Positions 1-8,415 of a DNA stretch of 35,474 nt are shown one piece after another. Source of the stretch: a virus. Positions within the stretch are counted from its first letter, which is position 1. Each line of letters opens with the position of its first letter. The notes under the pieces were generated by a model that was not told the DNA's origin, searched no databases, and saw only the letters and a program-made list of their open reading frames with translations. A program made the position numbers and the translations under genes. The stretch is from the IMG/VR virus record IMGVR_UViG_3300047300_000471, positions 1 to 35,474 of that record. The stretch is one strand, 5' to 3'.

Positions 1-246
1 GCGGACAACGTAACCAAAAACAACGCCCTGTTGTCTCGCTTGAATCAGCGCGGCAACGTCAAGACCATCTCTGGCGGTAACGTAATTTTTGAAGAACTCT
101 CCTTCGCTGAAAACGCGAACGGTGGCTTCTACTCTGGTTACGACTTGCTGCCTGTGGCTGCTCAAGACGTTATCAGCGCCGCTGAATATCAGATCAAGCA
201 GTACGCAGTTCCAGTCGTTATGAGCGGCTTGGAAATGTTGCAAAAC
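1..246. repeat. Terminal repeat with 35229-35474 (circular overlap)
   Basis: Bases 1-246 align without gaps to 35229-35474. I find five differences, at 123, 186, 189, 201 and 243, all at third codon positions and all synonymous; the first 122 bases are identical. The simplest reading is that the contig is circular, about 35,228 bp, and that the two ends come from slightly different strains in the sample. A second, diverged capsid gene in tandem is the alternative. Confidence 0.9.
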
Positions 247-909
247 AGCGGCAAAGAGCAGTTCATCGACTTGCTCGAGGCTCGCTTGAACGTGGCCGAG
301 TCCACCATGGTCAACCAGTTGGCCCAGTCCATCTACTCTGACGGCACTGGCTCTGGCGGTAAAGAAGTCACCGGCTTGAACGCCGCTGTGCCTGCTGACC
401 CCACAACCGGCACCTACGGTGGCATCAACCGCGCAACCTGGACCTTCTGGCGCTCCAAGCTGTACGACTTCAGCGCTCAAAGCGTGACCCCCAGCGCGAC
501 CACTATGCAGGCCGCGTTGAACGCATTGTGGGCACAGTTGGTTCGCGGCACTGACCGTCCTGACTTGGTCGTGTTGGACAACAACTACTGGTCCTACTAC
601 ATGGGCAGCTTGCAAGCTCAGCAGCGTTTCACGTCTCCTGAGACTGGCAACTTGGGCTTCCCCACGTTGAAGTTCATGGACGCAGACGTGGTGCTCGACG
701 GCGGTATCGGCGGCTATTGCCCTGCCAACACCGGCTTCATGTTGAACAGCAAGTACATCAAGTGGCGCCCTCACAAGGACCGCAACATGGTTCCCTTGTC
801 ACCCAACCGTCGCTACGCGATCAACCAAGATGCGGAAGTCCAAATCTTGGCATGGGCCGGTAACTTGACCACCTCTGGTGCTCAGTTCCAGGGTCGTATC
901 CAAAACTGA
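1..909 (+). CDS. Major capsid protein, 3' part (start lies at the other end of the window)
   Basis: The frame is open from base 1 and continues the reading frame that begins at 35166; joined across the window ends the protein is 323 residues (21 from 35166-35228 plus 302 here). It is the shell protein of the head. It resembles the roughly 320-residue major capsid proteins of short-tailed phages of Burkholderiales and has no membrane segment or cysteine cluster. Support comes from overall sequence feel, length, and position after a scaffold-like gene and before adaptor and nozzle genes. Leucine is mostly TTG here, unlike the CTG-rich terminase, which may reflect high expression. ATG and alternative starts inside this fragment (for example TTG at 31) are not real starts. 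Very likely right as capsid; the exact fold subfamily cannot be seen by eye. Confidence 0.9.
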   Translation, partial: ADNVTKNNALLSRLNQRGNVKTISGGNVIFEELSFAENANGGFYSGYDLLPVAAQDVISAAEYQIKQYAVPVVMSGLEMLQNSGKEQFIDLLEARLNVAESTMVNQLAQSIYSDGTGSGGKEVTGLNAAVPADPTTGTYGGINRATWTFWRSKLYDFSAQSVTPSATTMQAALNALWAQLVRGTDRPDLVVLDNNYWSYYMGSLQAQQRFTSPETGNLGFPTLKFMDADVVLDGGIGGYCPANTGFMLNSKYIKWRPHKDRNMVPLSPNRRYAINQDAEVQILAWAGNLTTSGAQFQGRIQN

Positions 910-924
910 TTTTGGTGGGCCGTC

Positions 925-978
925 GTGGGTCTCCCTTTCCCGAGGGACTGGGGAGACCCACAACCCCTCGGGTTTTTT
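925..978 (+). terminator. Terminator with a competing upstream hairpin
   Basis: Two stems share this stretch. Stem A pairs 925-935 with 951-961 (11 bp, perfect). Stem B pairs 939-946 with 965-972 (8 bp, perfect) and is followed by six T (973-978), the form of an intrinsic terminator. The 5' arm of B lies in the loop of A, and the linkers are too short for an easy pseudoknot, so the two are probably alternatives. It would end or attenuate transcription between the capsid gene and the following head and tail genes. Confidence 0.7.
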
Positions 979-996
979 GACTGAAAGGAAATAATC

Positions 997-1182
997 ATGG
1001 CAGCAACTTTTGGCGCAGCAGTATCTGCAGCAGCTCCCGCGGTCGTAGACACGGCTGCATCCCAATCCACTGGCGCCGTCTGTGAAGGCATTGGCCTGAC
1101 AGGCGCTGACGGTGCATCCATCGGCGGCTCGCGCATCGGTGGTTCTCCTGGTACCGATCTTGTGATCGACACCAACGTTTAA
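997..1182 (+). CDS. Small Ala/Gly-rich hypothetical protein, 61 aa
   Basis: I do not recognise this protein. It is 61 residues, rich in Ala, Gly, Ser and Thr, with almost no charged residues in the first half, and has one Cys near residue 29. A clear ribosome site (AAGGAA) lies about 7 bases before the ATG. It sits directly after the capsid gene and its terminator, in the place where head decoration or small virion proteins are often coded, so a minor head role is possible but only inferred from position. Overlapping antisense frames here are shadows. Confidence 0.6.
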   Translation: MAATFGAAVSAAAPAVVDTAASQSTGAVCEGIGLTGADGASIGGSRIGGSPGTDLVIDTNV

Positions 1183-1201
1183 TCAAAAAAAAGGTAAAGA
1201 G

Positions 1202-1813
1202 ATGCAACCCACGACACCAACCAATTTTGAGGAGCCCAGCGATTTCGCCAAACCGGACGAGACGCGCTTTGCCTCCGACAACAAACTCTACGTCGAGTTT
1301 TTCCGCAAGCCGATCATGCAACCTGGCAAGAGCCGGGAAGCTGGCCGCGCCGTGTACGAGGAAGTCGATTACGTCCGCATTCACGTGCCGGGCGACAAGT
1401 CCTCAGTGATTGAGCGTCCCATGAGCGAGCAGGACGTTTTCCGCTTCCAGGACCGCTACAACAAGTGGAAGGCTGGCCAGGCCGAAGCTGTGACCGGCAC
1501 GCCCCTGAGCGCCCTGCCTGGCATGAATGCTTCCAAGGTCGAGGAGTACAAGTACTTCAAGATCGTCACCGTGGAGCAGCTTGCCGAGGCCAACGACAAC
1601 CTGGGCGGCAAGTTCATGTCGTTCCAGCAAGACAAACAACGCGCCAAAGCCTTCATGGAGGTCGCGGCCAACAACGCCCCGATCGAGAAGATGAACGCCG
1701 AGCTGGCCAAGCGTGACGCCGAGCTTGACGAATTGCGCGAGGCAATGAAGGCACTTCAGGCCAGCATGAAGTCCAAGCGCAACGTCGCGCCGGTCGCTGA
1801 AACAACCGAGTAA
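1202..1813 (+). CDS. Hypothetical protein with C-terminal coiled coil, 203 aa
   Basis: A conserved-looking phage protein of unknown function. The first 100 residues are mixed alpha/beta with many aromatic residues (YVEFFRK, YVRIHVPG); the last third, roughly residues 130-195, is rich in Glu, Lys, Ala and Leu (KMNAELAKRDAELDELREAM) and looks like a coiled coil. A purine-rich site (AGGTAAAGAG) precedes the ATG. It lies between the capsid gene and the adaptor gene, so it is probably a head or head-completion component, but nothing in the sequence shows which. Short Ala-rich linkers end the protein. Confidence 0.75.
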   Translation: MQPTTPTNFEEPSDFAKPDETRFASDNKLYVEFFRKPIMQPGKSREAGRAVYEEVDYVRIHVPGDKSSVIERPMSEQDVFRFQDRYNKWKAGQAEAVTGTPLSALPGMNASKVEEYKYFKIVTVEQLAEANDNLGGKFMSFQQDKQRAKAFMEVAANNAPIEKMNAELAKRDAELDELREAMKALQASMKSKRNVAPVAETTE

Positions 1814-1827
1814 CAGGAGAGCCGGGG

Positions 1828-2577
1828 ATGGCCTATCAAATCGTCAACGAATCGACCCTCTCGGCCATCGTGCAAAACGTGGCTGCGATGGTGGCCTTCC
1901 CCGTTCCCTCTGACCCTGCCGGCGATCCTGATCCGACCGTCCAGCAATTTGTGCAGGCCGCGAACATGGCCGGCATCGAGCTCCTGACCATGTACGACTG
2001 GCAGGAGCTCATCAAGAATTACCAGATTCCAATCACTGCAGACAGCAATGGCCAGAAGGAGAAAGCATTCCCTCTGCCCGAGGACTTTTTTGATTGGATC
2101 GATCAGACCAACTGGAACGCGACCACGCAGTTCCCGTCGCTCGGCCCTGTATCGCCACAGATGTGGCAGCAGCTGCTGATTCGCACCACGTTGCCCACGC
2201 TGTCGTTCTACTGGCAGGTGCGCGACAACATGATCTACGTCTTGGCTCCCCCCAATTCGCCGCAGATCATGAACGTGTTCTACATGTCCCAGGCTTGGGT
2301 GCAGGACCAAGACGACCCGACCCTGTACAAGAACCGCATTACCAAGAACGGTGACAAGGCCCTGCTCGACGCCACGCTGATCACGCTGTACACCCGCGTG
2401 AAGTGGCTTGAGATGAAGGGCTTGGACAGCTCCGCTGCCATGCGCGATTTCCAGATCGCCTACGACAGCCGCAAGGGAGCCGAGAAGGGCGCGCCTGTGC
2501 TCAGCATGGCGCGTGACTTCCGCTTCCCGTACATCCAGCCTCTGGTCAACACGCCAGACACTGGCTATGGAGGCTGA
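1828..2577 (+). CDS. Probable head-to-tail adaptor (tail tubular A-like), 249 aa
   Basis: Mostly helical protein with an N-terminal segment (residues 1-50) matching the feel of podovirus adaptors, in which helices pack on the portal ring, followed by a Trp-rich beta segment around residues 85-150 and helices to about 225. In short-tailed phages the adaptor joins portal to nozzle and its gene comes immediately before the nozzle gene, exactly as here (2-base gap to 2580). Ribosome site AGGAG is about 9 bases ahead of the ATG. No catalytic motif. Assignment rests on gene order, length of about 250 residues and general resemblance; a structure prediction would decide it. Confidence 0.6.
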   Translation: MAYQIVNESTLSAIVQNVAAMVAFPVPSDPAGDPDPTVQQFVQAANMAGIELLTMYDWQELIKNYQIPITADSNGQKEKAFPLPEDFFDWIDQTNWNATTQFPSLGPVSPQMWQQLLIRTTLPTLSFYWQVRDNMIYVLAPPNSPQIMNVFYMSQAWVQDQDDPTLYKNRITKNGDKALLDATLITLYTRVKWLEMKGLDSSAAMRDFQIAYDSRKGAEKGAPVLSMARDFRFPYIQPLVNTPDTGYGG

Positions 2578-2579
2578 TC

Positions 2580-4166
2580 ATGCCGTTGGTGCCTCTTGCC
2601 CCCTTCAAGGCTCCTAGAAGGGCCGCCGCCGCACAGACAGCGCAAGTGCAGGTCATTCCTGCGCCCACCGGCGGTCTGAACTACCGCGACCCGATCAGCG
2701 CCATGTCACCCATGGACGCGCTGGTCCTGACCAACTTCATCCCCAAGCAGCAAGGCGTCGAGCTGCGTAAGGGCTGGAAGCAAACCACGATCTCGCTTGA
2801 GGAGTCGATCGAGTCGGTGTTTGGCTTCAAGGCTCCCAACAACAATGACGACAAAGTGTTTGTGGCGGCTGCCGGCAACATTTACGACGTGACCGATGGC
2901 ACCTACACCGAAGTAGTGACCGGCACGGGCAGCGATGAAGACGAGTGGTGGACCACGCAGTTCTCTACGCCCGCGGACACGTTCCTGTTGGCCGTCTCGC
3001 CTGGCGCCGGCTATTGGACCTATGACACCACCAACGGCTGGGTGCAGCAGTCGGTGACCGGCTTGCCCAGCACCGTGCGCACTGTGGCCGTGTGGAAGCA
3101 GCGCGTGTGGTTCACGGCTGCCGAGGATTCCAACGTTTACTACTTGGACACCGTGGACGCGATTGCCGGCACGGCGACCTCGTTCCCCATGGGTTCACTT
3201 TTGCGCAATGGCGGCAGCGTCTCCGCGCTCATCAACTGGACCATGGACGCTGGGCTTTCAATTGACGACTACTTGATTGTGGTCGGCACCGAGGGCGACA
3301 TTGGCGTGTGGGAGGGCACTGACCCCACCAGCGCCAGCACATTCAACCTCAAGGGCGTGTGGTACGTGGGTCCTGTGCCCAAGCACGGCACGTTCTTCAC
3401 CCCGTTTGGCGGTGACGTGATGATCGTCAGCGAGTTGGGTTTGGTGCCCATGTCCAAGCTCGTCGCTGGCCAGTACACGCAAGACCAACAGATCGGCCCC
3501 GCGTCCAAGATTCAGTCAGTGTTTGCGCCGCTGGTGCGCAAGCTCTTGAACGACAAGTTCTTCGACGTGTTTGTTGTGCCGTCCTCAGACGTCTTGGTGA
3601 TTAAGCTGCCCGCGGACGGCGGCACGTATCGTCAGTTTGCCATGAACGTGACCACAGGCGCATGGTGTCAATTTTTCGGCATTCCCATGCGCAGTGCTGC
3701 GGTGATTGGTGGCCAGCTGTACTTTGGCACCAATGACGGCTACACCTGCTTGGGGTTGTTTGGCGAGCGCGATGGTGTCGATTCGGTCGGCGCTGGCGGC
3801 AACTACATCGAGGGCGAGGTGCAGACCTCGTTTCAGCACTTCAACACGCCTGCGCAGCTCAAGAAGTTTGGCATGGCGCGTCCGATCTTTATTGCCTTGG
3901 CCAACCCCAGCCTAAAGCTGGTGGTCAATACGCAATTCCAATTCAACACCGTGGGCGGCTCGCCGTACTTCTTTGGCGAGGACAATGGTGTCTGGGACGA
4001 GGGCATTTGGAATTCCTCAACTTGGGTGGGGAACAACACGTACCAAGCCTGGTACGGCACAACAGGCCTTGGCTACTACGGCTCGCTGCGCATGAAGGTG
4101 CGCGGCCTGCCCGCGACGGTGTTTACATCGGCGCACATGATGACTGAAATTGGTGGGGTAATGTAA
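2580..4166 (+). CDS. Tail nozzle protein (tail tubular B / P22 gp10-like), 528 aa
   Basis: Large beta-rich protein with the N-terminal signature of podovirus nozzle proteins: a Gly-Gly-Leu-Asn segment, then Asp-Pro and 'LTNFIPKQQGVELRKGW' at about residues 55-71, where the chain enters the first beta-propeller-like blade. The rest is repeated beta strands with many Trp, Tyr, Thr and Gly. The nozzle forms the tube at the distal end of the short tail and, in related phages, plugs the packaged DNA. A perfect GGAGG lies 7 bases before the ATG. Its stop TAA overlaps the next ATG by one base, so the next gene is probably translationally coupled. Confidence 0.8.
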   Translation: MPLVPLAPFKAPRRAAAAQTAQVQVIPAPTGGLNYRDPISAMSPMDALVLTNFIPKQQGVELRKGWKQTTISLEESIESVFGFKAPNNNDDKVFVAAAGNIYDVTDGTYTEVVTGTGSDEDEWWTTQFSTPADTFLLAVSPGAGYWTYDTTNGWVQQSVTGLPSTVRTVAVWKQRVWFTAAEDSNVYYLDTVDAIAGTATSFPMGSLLRNGGSVSALINWTMDAGLSIDDYLIVVGTEGDIGVWEGTDPTSASTFNLKGVWYVGPVPKHGTFFTPFGGDVMIVSELGLVPMSKLVAGQYTQDQQIGPASKIQSVFAPLVRKLLNDKFFDVFVVPSSDVLVIKLPADGGTYRQFAMNVTTGAWCQFFGIPMRSAAVIGGQLYFGTNDGYTCLGLFGERDGVDSVGAGGNYIEGEVQTSFQHFNTPAQLKKFGMARPIFIALANPSLKLVVNTQFQFNTVGGSPYFFGEDNGVWDEGIWNSSTWVGNNTYQAWYGTTGLGYYGSLRMKVRGLPATVFTSAHMMTEIGGVM

Positions 4167-5068
4167 TGCAACGACGTGAAGATTCTGAATTGGCCAATGC
4201 GCTGCTGCAGCTGATCGGCGCAAGCCCTGACATGGCTGCAATGCAAGCGCCTGAGCAACAAGCCGCGCCTAGCTTGGCGCGAGGCGGCACAAGCAGCCTG
4301 ATTCAAGCGCTGCGTGGTGGAGAGTCCAAAAACTCAGCCGGCAATCCTGGCATCAGCTATTTTGACAATCCCGAAAACGGCGCCGCGATCAACTTCCAGC
4401 GCACTGGCGGCGGTCTTTTCAATCCTGCGATCTTGAAGATGTTGCGCACGCCTAAGCCAACAGTGCAGTTACCCAAGGCTGAGACAGGCACGCCCTACGT
4501 CAAGCCGATCGACCCGGTGGTTGATGACTTTGACTTCAAAGACATTGTGATTGATGACGTCGTTGATGAAGACGTTGTGGACGACGTCGTGGACGATGGC
4601 GACGTTCTTGATGATCCAGTCGTAGACGTTGGTACACCAATCGTTGATGGCACAGTTGTTGATGATGACACCGTCGAGGACGACTTGGGCACAAACCTTG
4701 ACACGACTTTGCTTACTGACTTGGTGGTGCCAGAAGAAAAAGAGAAGACGGGCATTGTGGACATGGAAGTTGTTGATGGCCTTGAGGCGCAAGACGACGG
4801 CACAACGGGGGGCATTCTTGATCTGATCAATGCTGGTCTTGGCGACAACTCCGAGAAGACAGGAACCGTAGATATTGAAGTCGTAGACCCTAATGTGGAC
4901 ATTGGGTCAGACGACGGCACGACACAGGACATTCTTGATTTGATCAACTACTTGGACACCAGCGGATACCCTGGTGGCATTCCTGGTTATGACGGGTATG
5001 AACAGTACGGACAGAAAGGCGGCGGCAAAGCGATCTTTGACGAGACCTTGGGCGCTTTGGAGTTCTAA
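4166..5068 (+). CDS. Highly acidic Asp/Val-rich repeat protein, 300 aa
   Basis: Function unknown. Residues 1-110 are ordinary; from about 113 to 265 the protein is dominated by Asp and Val in short strings (VVDD, DVVDE, DGTT). Two longer copies of a unit occur: about residues 193-226 and 230-264, both with EKTG-x-VD-x-EVVD and later DDGTT-x-x-ILDLIN, 37 residues (111 bases) apart. The C-terminus is Gly/Tyr-rich. It sits between the nozzle gene and a GNAT-like gene in the tail region, so it is probably a virion or tail-associated protein; repeated acidic beta units could bind calcium, which is only a guess. Start ATG shares an A with the preceding stop. Confidence 0.7.
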   Translation: MQRREDSELANALLQLIGASPDMAAMQAPEQQAAPSLARGGTSSLIQALRGGESKNSAGNPGISYFDNPENGAAINFQRTGGGLFNPAILKMLRTPKPTVQLPKAETGTPYVKPIDPVVDDFDFKDIVIDDVVDEDVVDDVVDDGDVLDDPVVDVGTPIVDGTVVDDDTVEDDLGTNLDTTLLTDLVVPEEKEKTGIVDMEVVDGLEAQDDGTTGGILDLINAGLGDNSEKTGTVDIEVVDPNVDIGSDDGTTQDILDLINYLDTSGYPGGIPGYDGYEQYGQKGGGKAIFDETLGALEF

Positions 5069-5071
5069 AAG

Positions 5072-5494
5072 ATGCGGCTCACTACAGACAAACCAGGTGA
5101 GCCTCCGGTCATTTGGGAATGGATGCACAAAAGGACAAACCTGCCTTGGAGTAGTGACCTGCGTGCAATAGCGGCGATGCGAGATGACGGCACAATTGGG
5201 GCCGCGGTTGCATACAACGCGTGGACAGAAAAGGGATGCTGGATGCACGTCGCATTTGACACTCCACACAGTTTGACCCGTGAGCTTTGGCGTGCGGCTT
5301 TTGAATACCCGTTGATTACCTGCGGGAAGGAAGCGGTCTACGGCCTTACACCAAAGCACTTGGAAGATGCTGTAAAGATGAACCGCAAGCTCGGATTTCA
5401 GCAGATTGCAGAGACCGTTGATTGCGTGATGTTTGAAATGAAGGCAGAGGACTGCCGTTGGATCAAGGAGAAAGATCATGGGCGGAAAAGCTAG
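5072..5494 (+). CDS. GNAT-like acetyltransferase-fold protein, 140 aa
   Basis: Small alpha/beta protein resembling phage GNAT-family members: beta strands 'IGAAVAYNAW' and 'CWMHVAFDT', a central segment 'RELWRAAFEYPL', then 'VKMNRKLGFQQIAETVDCVMFEM' split over residues 105-127, where the N-x-K-x-GF-x pattern is typical of the last GNAT helix and strand. The acetyl-CoA loop is not classical, so activity is uncertain. Such genes recur next to internal virion protein genes in short-tailed phages. GGAG lies 9 bases before the start; the 3' end overlaps the next gene by 17 bases. Substrate unknown. Confidence 0.65.
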   Translation: MRLTTDKPGEPPVIWEWMHKRTNLPWSSDLRAIAAMRDDGTIGAAVAYNAWTEKGCWMHVAFDTPHSLTRELWRAAFEYPLITCGKEAVYGLTPKHLEDAVKMNRKLGFQQIAETVDCVMFEMKAEDCRWIKEKDHGRKS

Positions 5495-6878
5495 CGCACC
5501 CGCAACCCCCGACTACGTCGGCGCAACACAGCTGCAGGGTCAGCTCTCGAAAGAGAACCTGAACATGCAGAACTACGCCAACCGGCCTGTGATCAACACG
5601 CCGTGGGGCACGCAGAGCTGGGGCACGCAGACCGTGACCGACCCGTCCAGCGGACAGGACGTCACGCAGTGGACCCAGAACACAACGCTGGCGCCTTCGC
5701 TGCAGTCCGCGCTGGATGCGCAAGTAGGCCTGCAGAACGATCGCAGCCAGCTTGCCTCGAGCTTTATGGATCGCGTGGCCAGCGAGTACTCGCAGCCGTT
5801 CAATTACTTTTCGATCCCTCAGATGGCCCAGGCCAACCGCCCCGGCAATCTGCAGACACAGACAAACGACTACTCGCCAGGCTTGGCCACCGGCTTTAAT
5901 TTCGGCTCGCCCCAGGCGTCGCTGAACATGGCCGACAACCCTGCGCTGCCTCAGTTTGATTCGAGCTACCGCGACACGGTGGCCAATCAGCTCATGCAGA
6001 AGATGCAGCCGGTGCATGACTACCAGCAGCGCCAGCTTGAGACAAAGCTCGCAAATCAGGGTTTCCACCAAGGCTCTGAGGCTTACAACCGTGCCTTAAA
6101 CGAGCTGCAAGCGCGTCAGGCTAACGAGCGCTACAACGCCTTGGACACGTCGGGCAATGAAGCTCAGCGCCTGTACAACATGCAAATGGGCACGGCGCAG
6201 CAGGCATTTAACCAAGACTTGGGCGCCGGCCAGTTTGCCAACCAGGCACAGAATCAGGGCTACACCCAGAACCTTGGCGCGGCTCAGTTCCAGAACCAAG
6301 CGCTGGGCCAGGCTTCCGCGCTCGACCTTGCCGGCATGAACGCAGGCAACAATGCGATTGCGCAGCAGTACGGCCTCAACCAGCAGTACGCCAACGCACA
6401 GAACCAACTGCGCCAGCAAGCGATTGCGGAGCAGATGCAGCGCCGCGGCATGTCTTTGAACGAGATGAACGCGTTGTTAAGTGGTCAGCAGGTGAGCATG
6501 CCCAGCATGCCCACGTTCAATCAGGCCGGTCTTGCGCAAACGCCCAACATCCTGGGCGCAACACAAGCGCAGTACGACGCGCAGCTGGGCGCGTACAACG
6601 CACAGCAGGCAGCCGGCGCAAACACACTAGGTGGTTTGTTCTCGCTGGGCAGCGCGGCTTTGATGGCTCCGACTGGGACGTTTAGTTTTTCTGACCGTCA
6701 TTTGAAGTCGAACATCAAGCGCGTGGGCACTCACGCGATCGGCGTGGGCATTTATGAGTACACAATGATGGGAATGCCGCAACGCGGTGTGATTGCCCAG
6801 GAAGTTGAAGCGGTGCGACCTGACCTCGTCAAGCGTCACGCCAACGGTTATTTGATGGTGAATTACGGAGGCCTGTGA
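5478..6878 (+). CDS. Gln/Asn-rich virion protein with C-terminal S74 chaperone-like domain, 466 aa
   Basis: Residues 1-390 are strongly Gln, Asn and Ala rich with long predicted helices, as in internal or tail-associated virion proteins. From Ser405 the protein has the hallmarks of the peptidase S74 intramolecular chaperone domain: SDRHLKSNI, then Gly-x-Tyr-x-Tyr, then GVIAQEVE and a final 'GYLMVNY'. In that family the chain cuts itself at the Ser-Asp bond (here Ser405-Asp406) after helping trimer folding, though not every short version is active. AAGGAG lies 6 bases before the ATG. The stop overlaps the next ATG (ATGA-type). It is unlike the fibre, which is a separate gene at 10224 and lacks this domain. 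Confidence 0.75.
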   Translation: MGGKASAPATPDYVGATQLQGQLSKENLNMQNYANRPVINTPWGTQSWGTQTVTDPSSGQDVTQWTQNTTLAPSLQSALDAQVGLQNDRSQLASSFMDRVASEYSQPFNYFSIPQMAQANRPGNLQTQTNDYSPGLATGFNFGSPQASLNMADNPALPQFDSSYRDTVANQLMQKMQPVHDYQQRQLETKLANQGFHQGSEAYNRALNELQARQANERYNALDTSGNEAQRLYNMQMGTAQQAFNQDLGAGQFANQAQNQGYTQNLGAAQFQNQALGQASALDLAGMNAGNNAIAQQYGLNQQYANAQNQLRQQAIAEQMQRRGMSLNEMNALLSGQQVSMPSMPTFNQAGLAQTPNILGATQAQYDAQLGAYNAQQAAGANTLGGLFSLGSAALMAPTGTFSFSDRHLKSNIKRVGTHAIGVGIYEYTMMGMPQRGVIAQEVEAVRPDLVKRHANGYLMVNYGGL

Positions 6879-7252
6879 TGAATGACGATCTGATGTTTGA
6901 GTACCTGGTCCAGATGGGCCAAATGCGTCCTGAAGAAGCCGAGCTCAAGAAAAAGCAGGCACTGGTTGACGCGTTGCGCAAGGGCGGCATGAGCGCGCCC
7001 GAGGGCCAGATGATTGGCAAGCATTACGTTGCGCCTGGTCTGACGCAATACGCGGCGCAGTTGGGTCAAGGCTACATGGCCAGCAAGGGCCAAGAGGGCG
7101 TCGATCAACAGATGCGCGGTATGAACGCCAACCAAGCCGCGGCCTTGCAGCAGATGCGCGAGCGCCTGCGCCGCAAGCAAATGGGCTTGATGGGTGACGG
7201 CAGCATGGACACGGGGAACTATGGCTTTGAGATGCCAGGATCGGGGTACTAA
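6875..7252 (+). CDS. Hypothetical virion-region protein, 125 aa
   Basis: Not recognised. Predicted helical, with a Lys/Glu-rich segment at residues 20-35, a Gln/Ala/Met-rich middle and a Gly-rich C-terminus (DTGNYGFEMPGSGY). GGAGG ends 5 bases before the ATG and the start overlaps the previous stop by 4 bases, so it is coupled to the S74-domain gene. Position among likely ejection proteins suggests a minor virion component. Confidence 0.7.
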   Translation: MMNDDLMFEYLVQMGQMRPEEAELKKKQALVDALRKGGMSAPEGQMIGKHYVAPGLTQYAAQLGQGYMASKGQEGVDQQMRGMNANQAAALQQMRERLRRKQMGLMGDGSMDTGNYGFEMPGSGY

Positions 7253-7254
7253 TC

Positions 7255-8415
7255 ATGGCCGATTACAGCCTTTACCCCACCGATGAGGAAGTGCCGGCAG
7301 GTCCTGGCATTCTCCTTAAGAAGGCGCGAGCACGGCTCACTTCGGCTGGTGATACGTTGACCAACAACGTGGCGCCTGGTCAGGGCAGTGTGTTGCCCAA
7401 CAGCATTGACATGCTGCGCAACCGATCCGCTGAAACGTACAAACGTGCGTCTGATTTGATGAACGCGCCGCTGGACTATTCCGGCATTCAGGACTTTGCC
7501 AAGCAACGCTCACAGCAGGGCGACGCGGCAATGATGAACGCTTTGGCCGCTCAGTTTGCCGGCGAGCAGTTCGCGCCTGTGCAAGAGCAGCTGCTGAAGA
7601 AATCCGCAGGCGCCCGTGAACCGATCAAGATGGGCGGCGGTTTGATTACGCCCGAGGGTCAGTTCATTAAAGACCCCGAGGCCGCGCAGGACAAAGAGGT
7701 CAACATGCTCTTGCAAAATGCAAAGGCCTACGAGCAAATTGCTCAGACCGCAGAGTCCTCACGCGAGCGCATTGCGGCGCAGCGTCGCCATGACGAGATC
7801 ATGGAAAACATTGCCCTTGGCAACCAAAACCTGCGACGTGATCTGGCAGCCAACAAGCAACCGGATTACAGCAAGACCTGGCGCGCTGAAGACAACCTGC
7901 GGGGTGACTTTGACAAGCTGACAAAGGACCTACGCGAGGAGCTCAACGCCACTAGCAAGATCACGCAGATTGTTGGCGCCACGCCACCAGGTCAAAAGCC
8001 TGACGCGATCACGCAGCAATCTCTTGTCATTTTGTTGAACAAATTCTTAGACCCTGGCTCTGTTGTGCGTGAGGGTGAATTTGATCGCGTCGTCAAAGCG
8101 CAGGGCCTTGAGGGCCAGGCGCGAAACCTGTACGACCGCATCATCAAAGGCCAGCCCTTAGATGCGGCCACGATTCAGCAGATCAACGGTTTGGCCAACC
8201 TGTATTCGCAGGCAGCCACGGCCAAGATTCAGTCGATCGCGGACAACTACACCGACATCGCCGGCAAGCGCAATCTGGACTTAGGCAGCGTAATCAGCGA
8301 TCCGCGTTTCCGCAGAGCTCCTGGTGCCGGATCAAATTCCAACGCGCCGCTGTCTGCTGCTGAGCAAGCAGAGTTGCAGAATTTGCGTCAGCGCTTTGGG
8401 AAAGGTGGTGGCTAA
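7255..8415 (+). CDS. Putative internal virion protein, 386 aa
   Basis: Long, mostly helical protein with low Cys content, many Ala, Gln, Glu, Arg and Asn, and probable coiled coils at about residues 140-215. No enzyme motif or membrane segment seen. Starts 2 bases after the previous stop; ends with a Gly-rich tail whose stop TAA shares its last base with the next ATG. Three consecutive large helical genes between nozzle and fibre are typical of the proteins ejected with DNA in short-tailed phages, and that is the inferred role. Confidence 0.7.
   Translation: MADYSLYPTDEEVPAGPGILLKKARARLTSAGDTLTNNVAPGQGSVLPNSIDMLRNRSAETYKRASDLMNAPLDYSGIQDFAKQRSQQGDAAMMNALAAQFAGEQFAPVQEQLLKKSAGAREPIKMGGGLITPEGQFIKDPEAAQDKEVNMLLQNAKAYEQIAQTAESSRERIAAQRRHDEIMENIALGNQNLRRDLAANKQPDYSKTWRAEDNLRGDFDKLTKDLREELNATSKITQIVGATPPGQKPDAITQQSLVILLNKFLDPGSVVREGEFDRVVKAQGLEGQARNLYDRIIKGQPLDAATIQQINGLANLYSQAATAKIQSIADNYTDIAGKRNLDLGSVISDPRFRRAPGAGSNSNAPLSAAEQAELQNLRQRFGKGGG

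Noticed and set aside
4495-4947. 150-codon minus-strand frame rich in Ser and Thr
   Set aside because: It is the antisense of the Asp/Val repeats of the plus-strand gene; the low complexity comes from GAC/GTC codons read backward.
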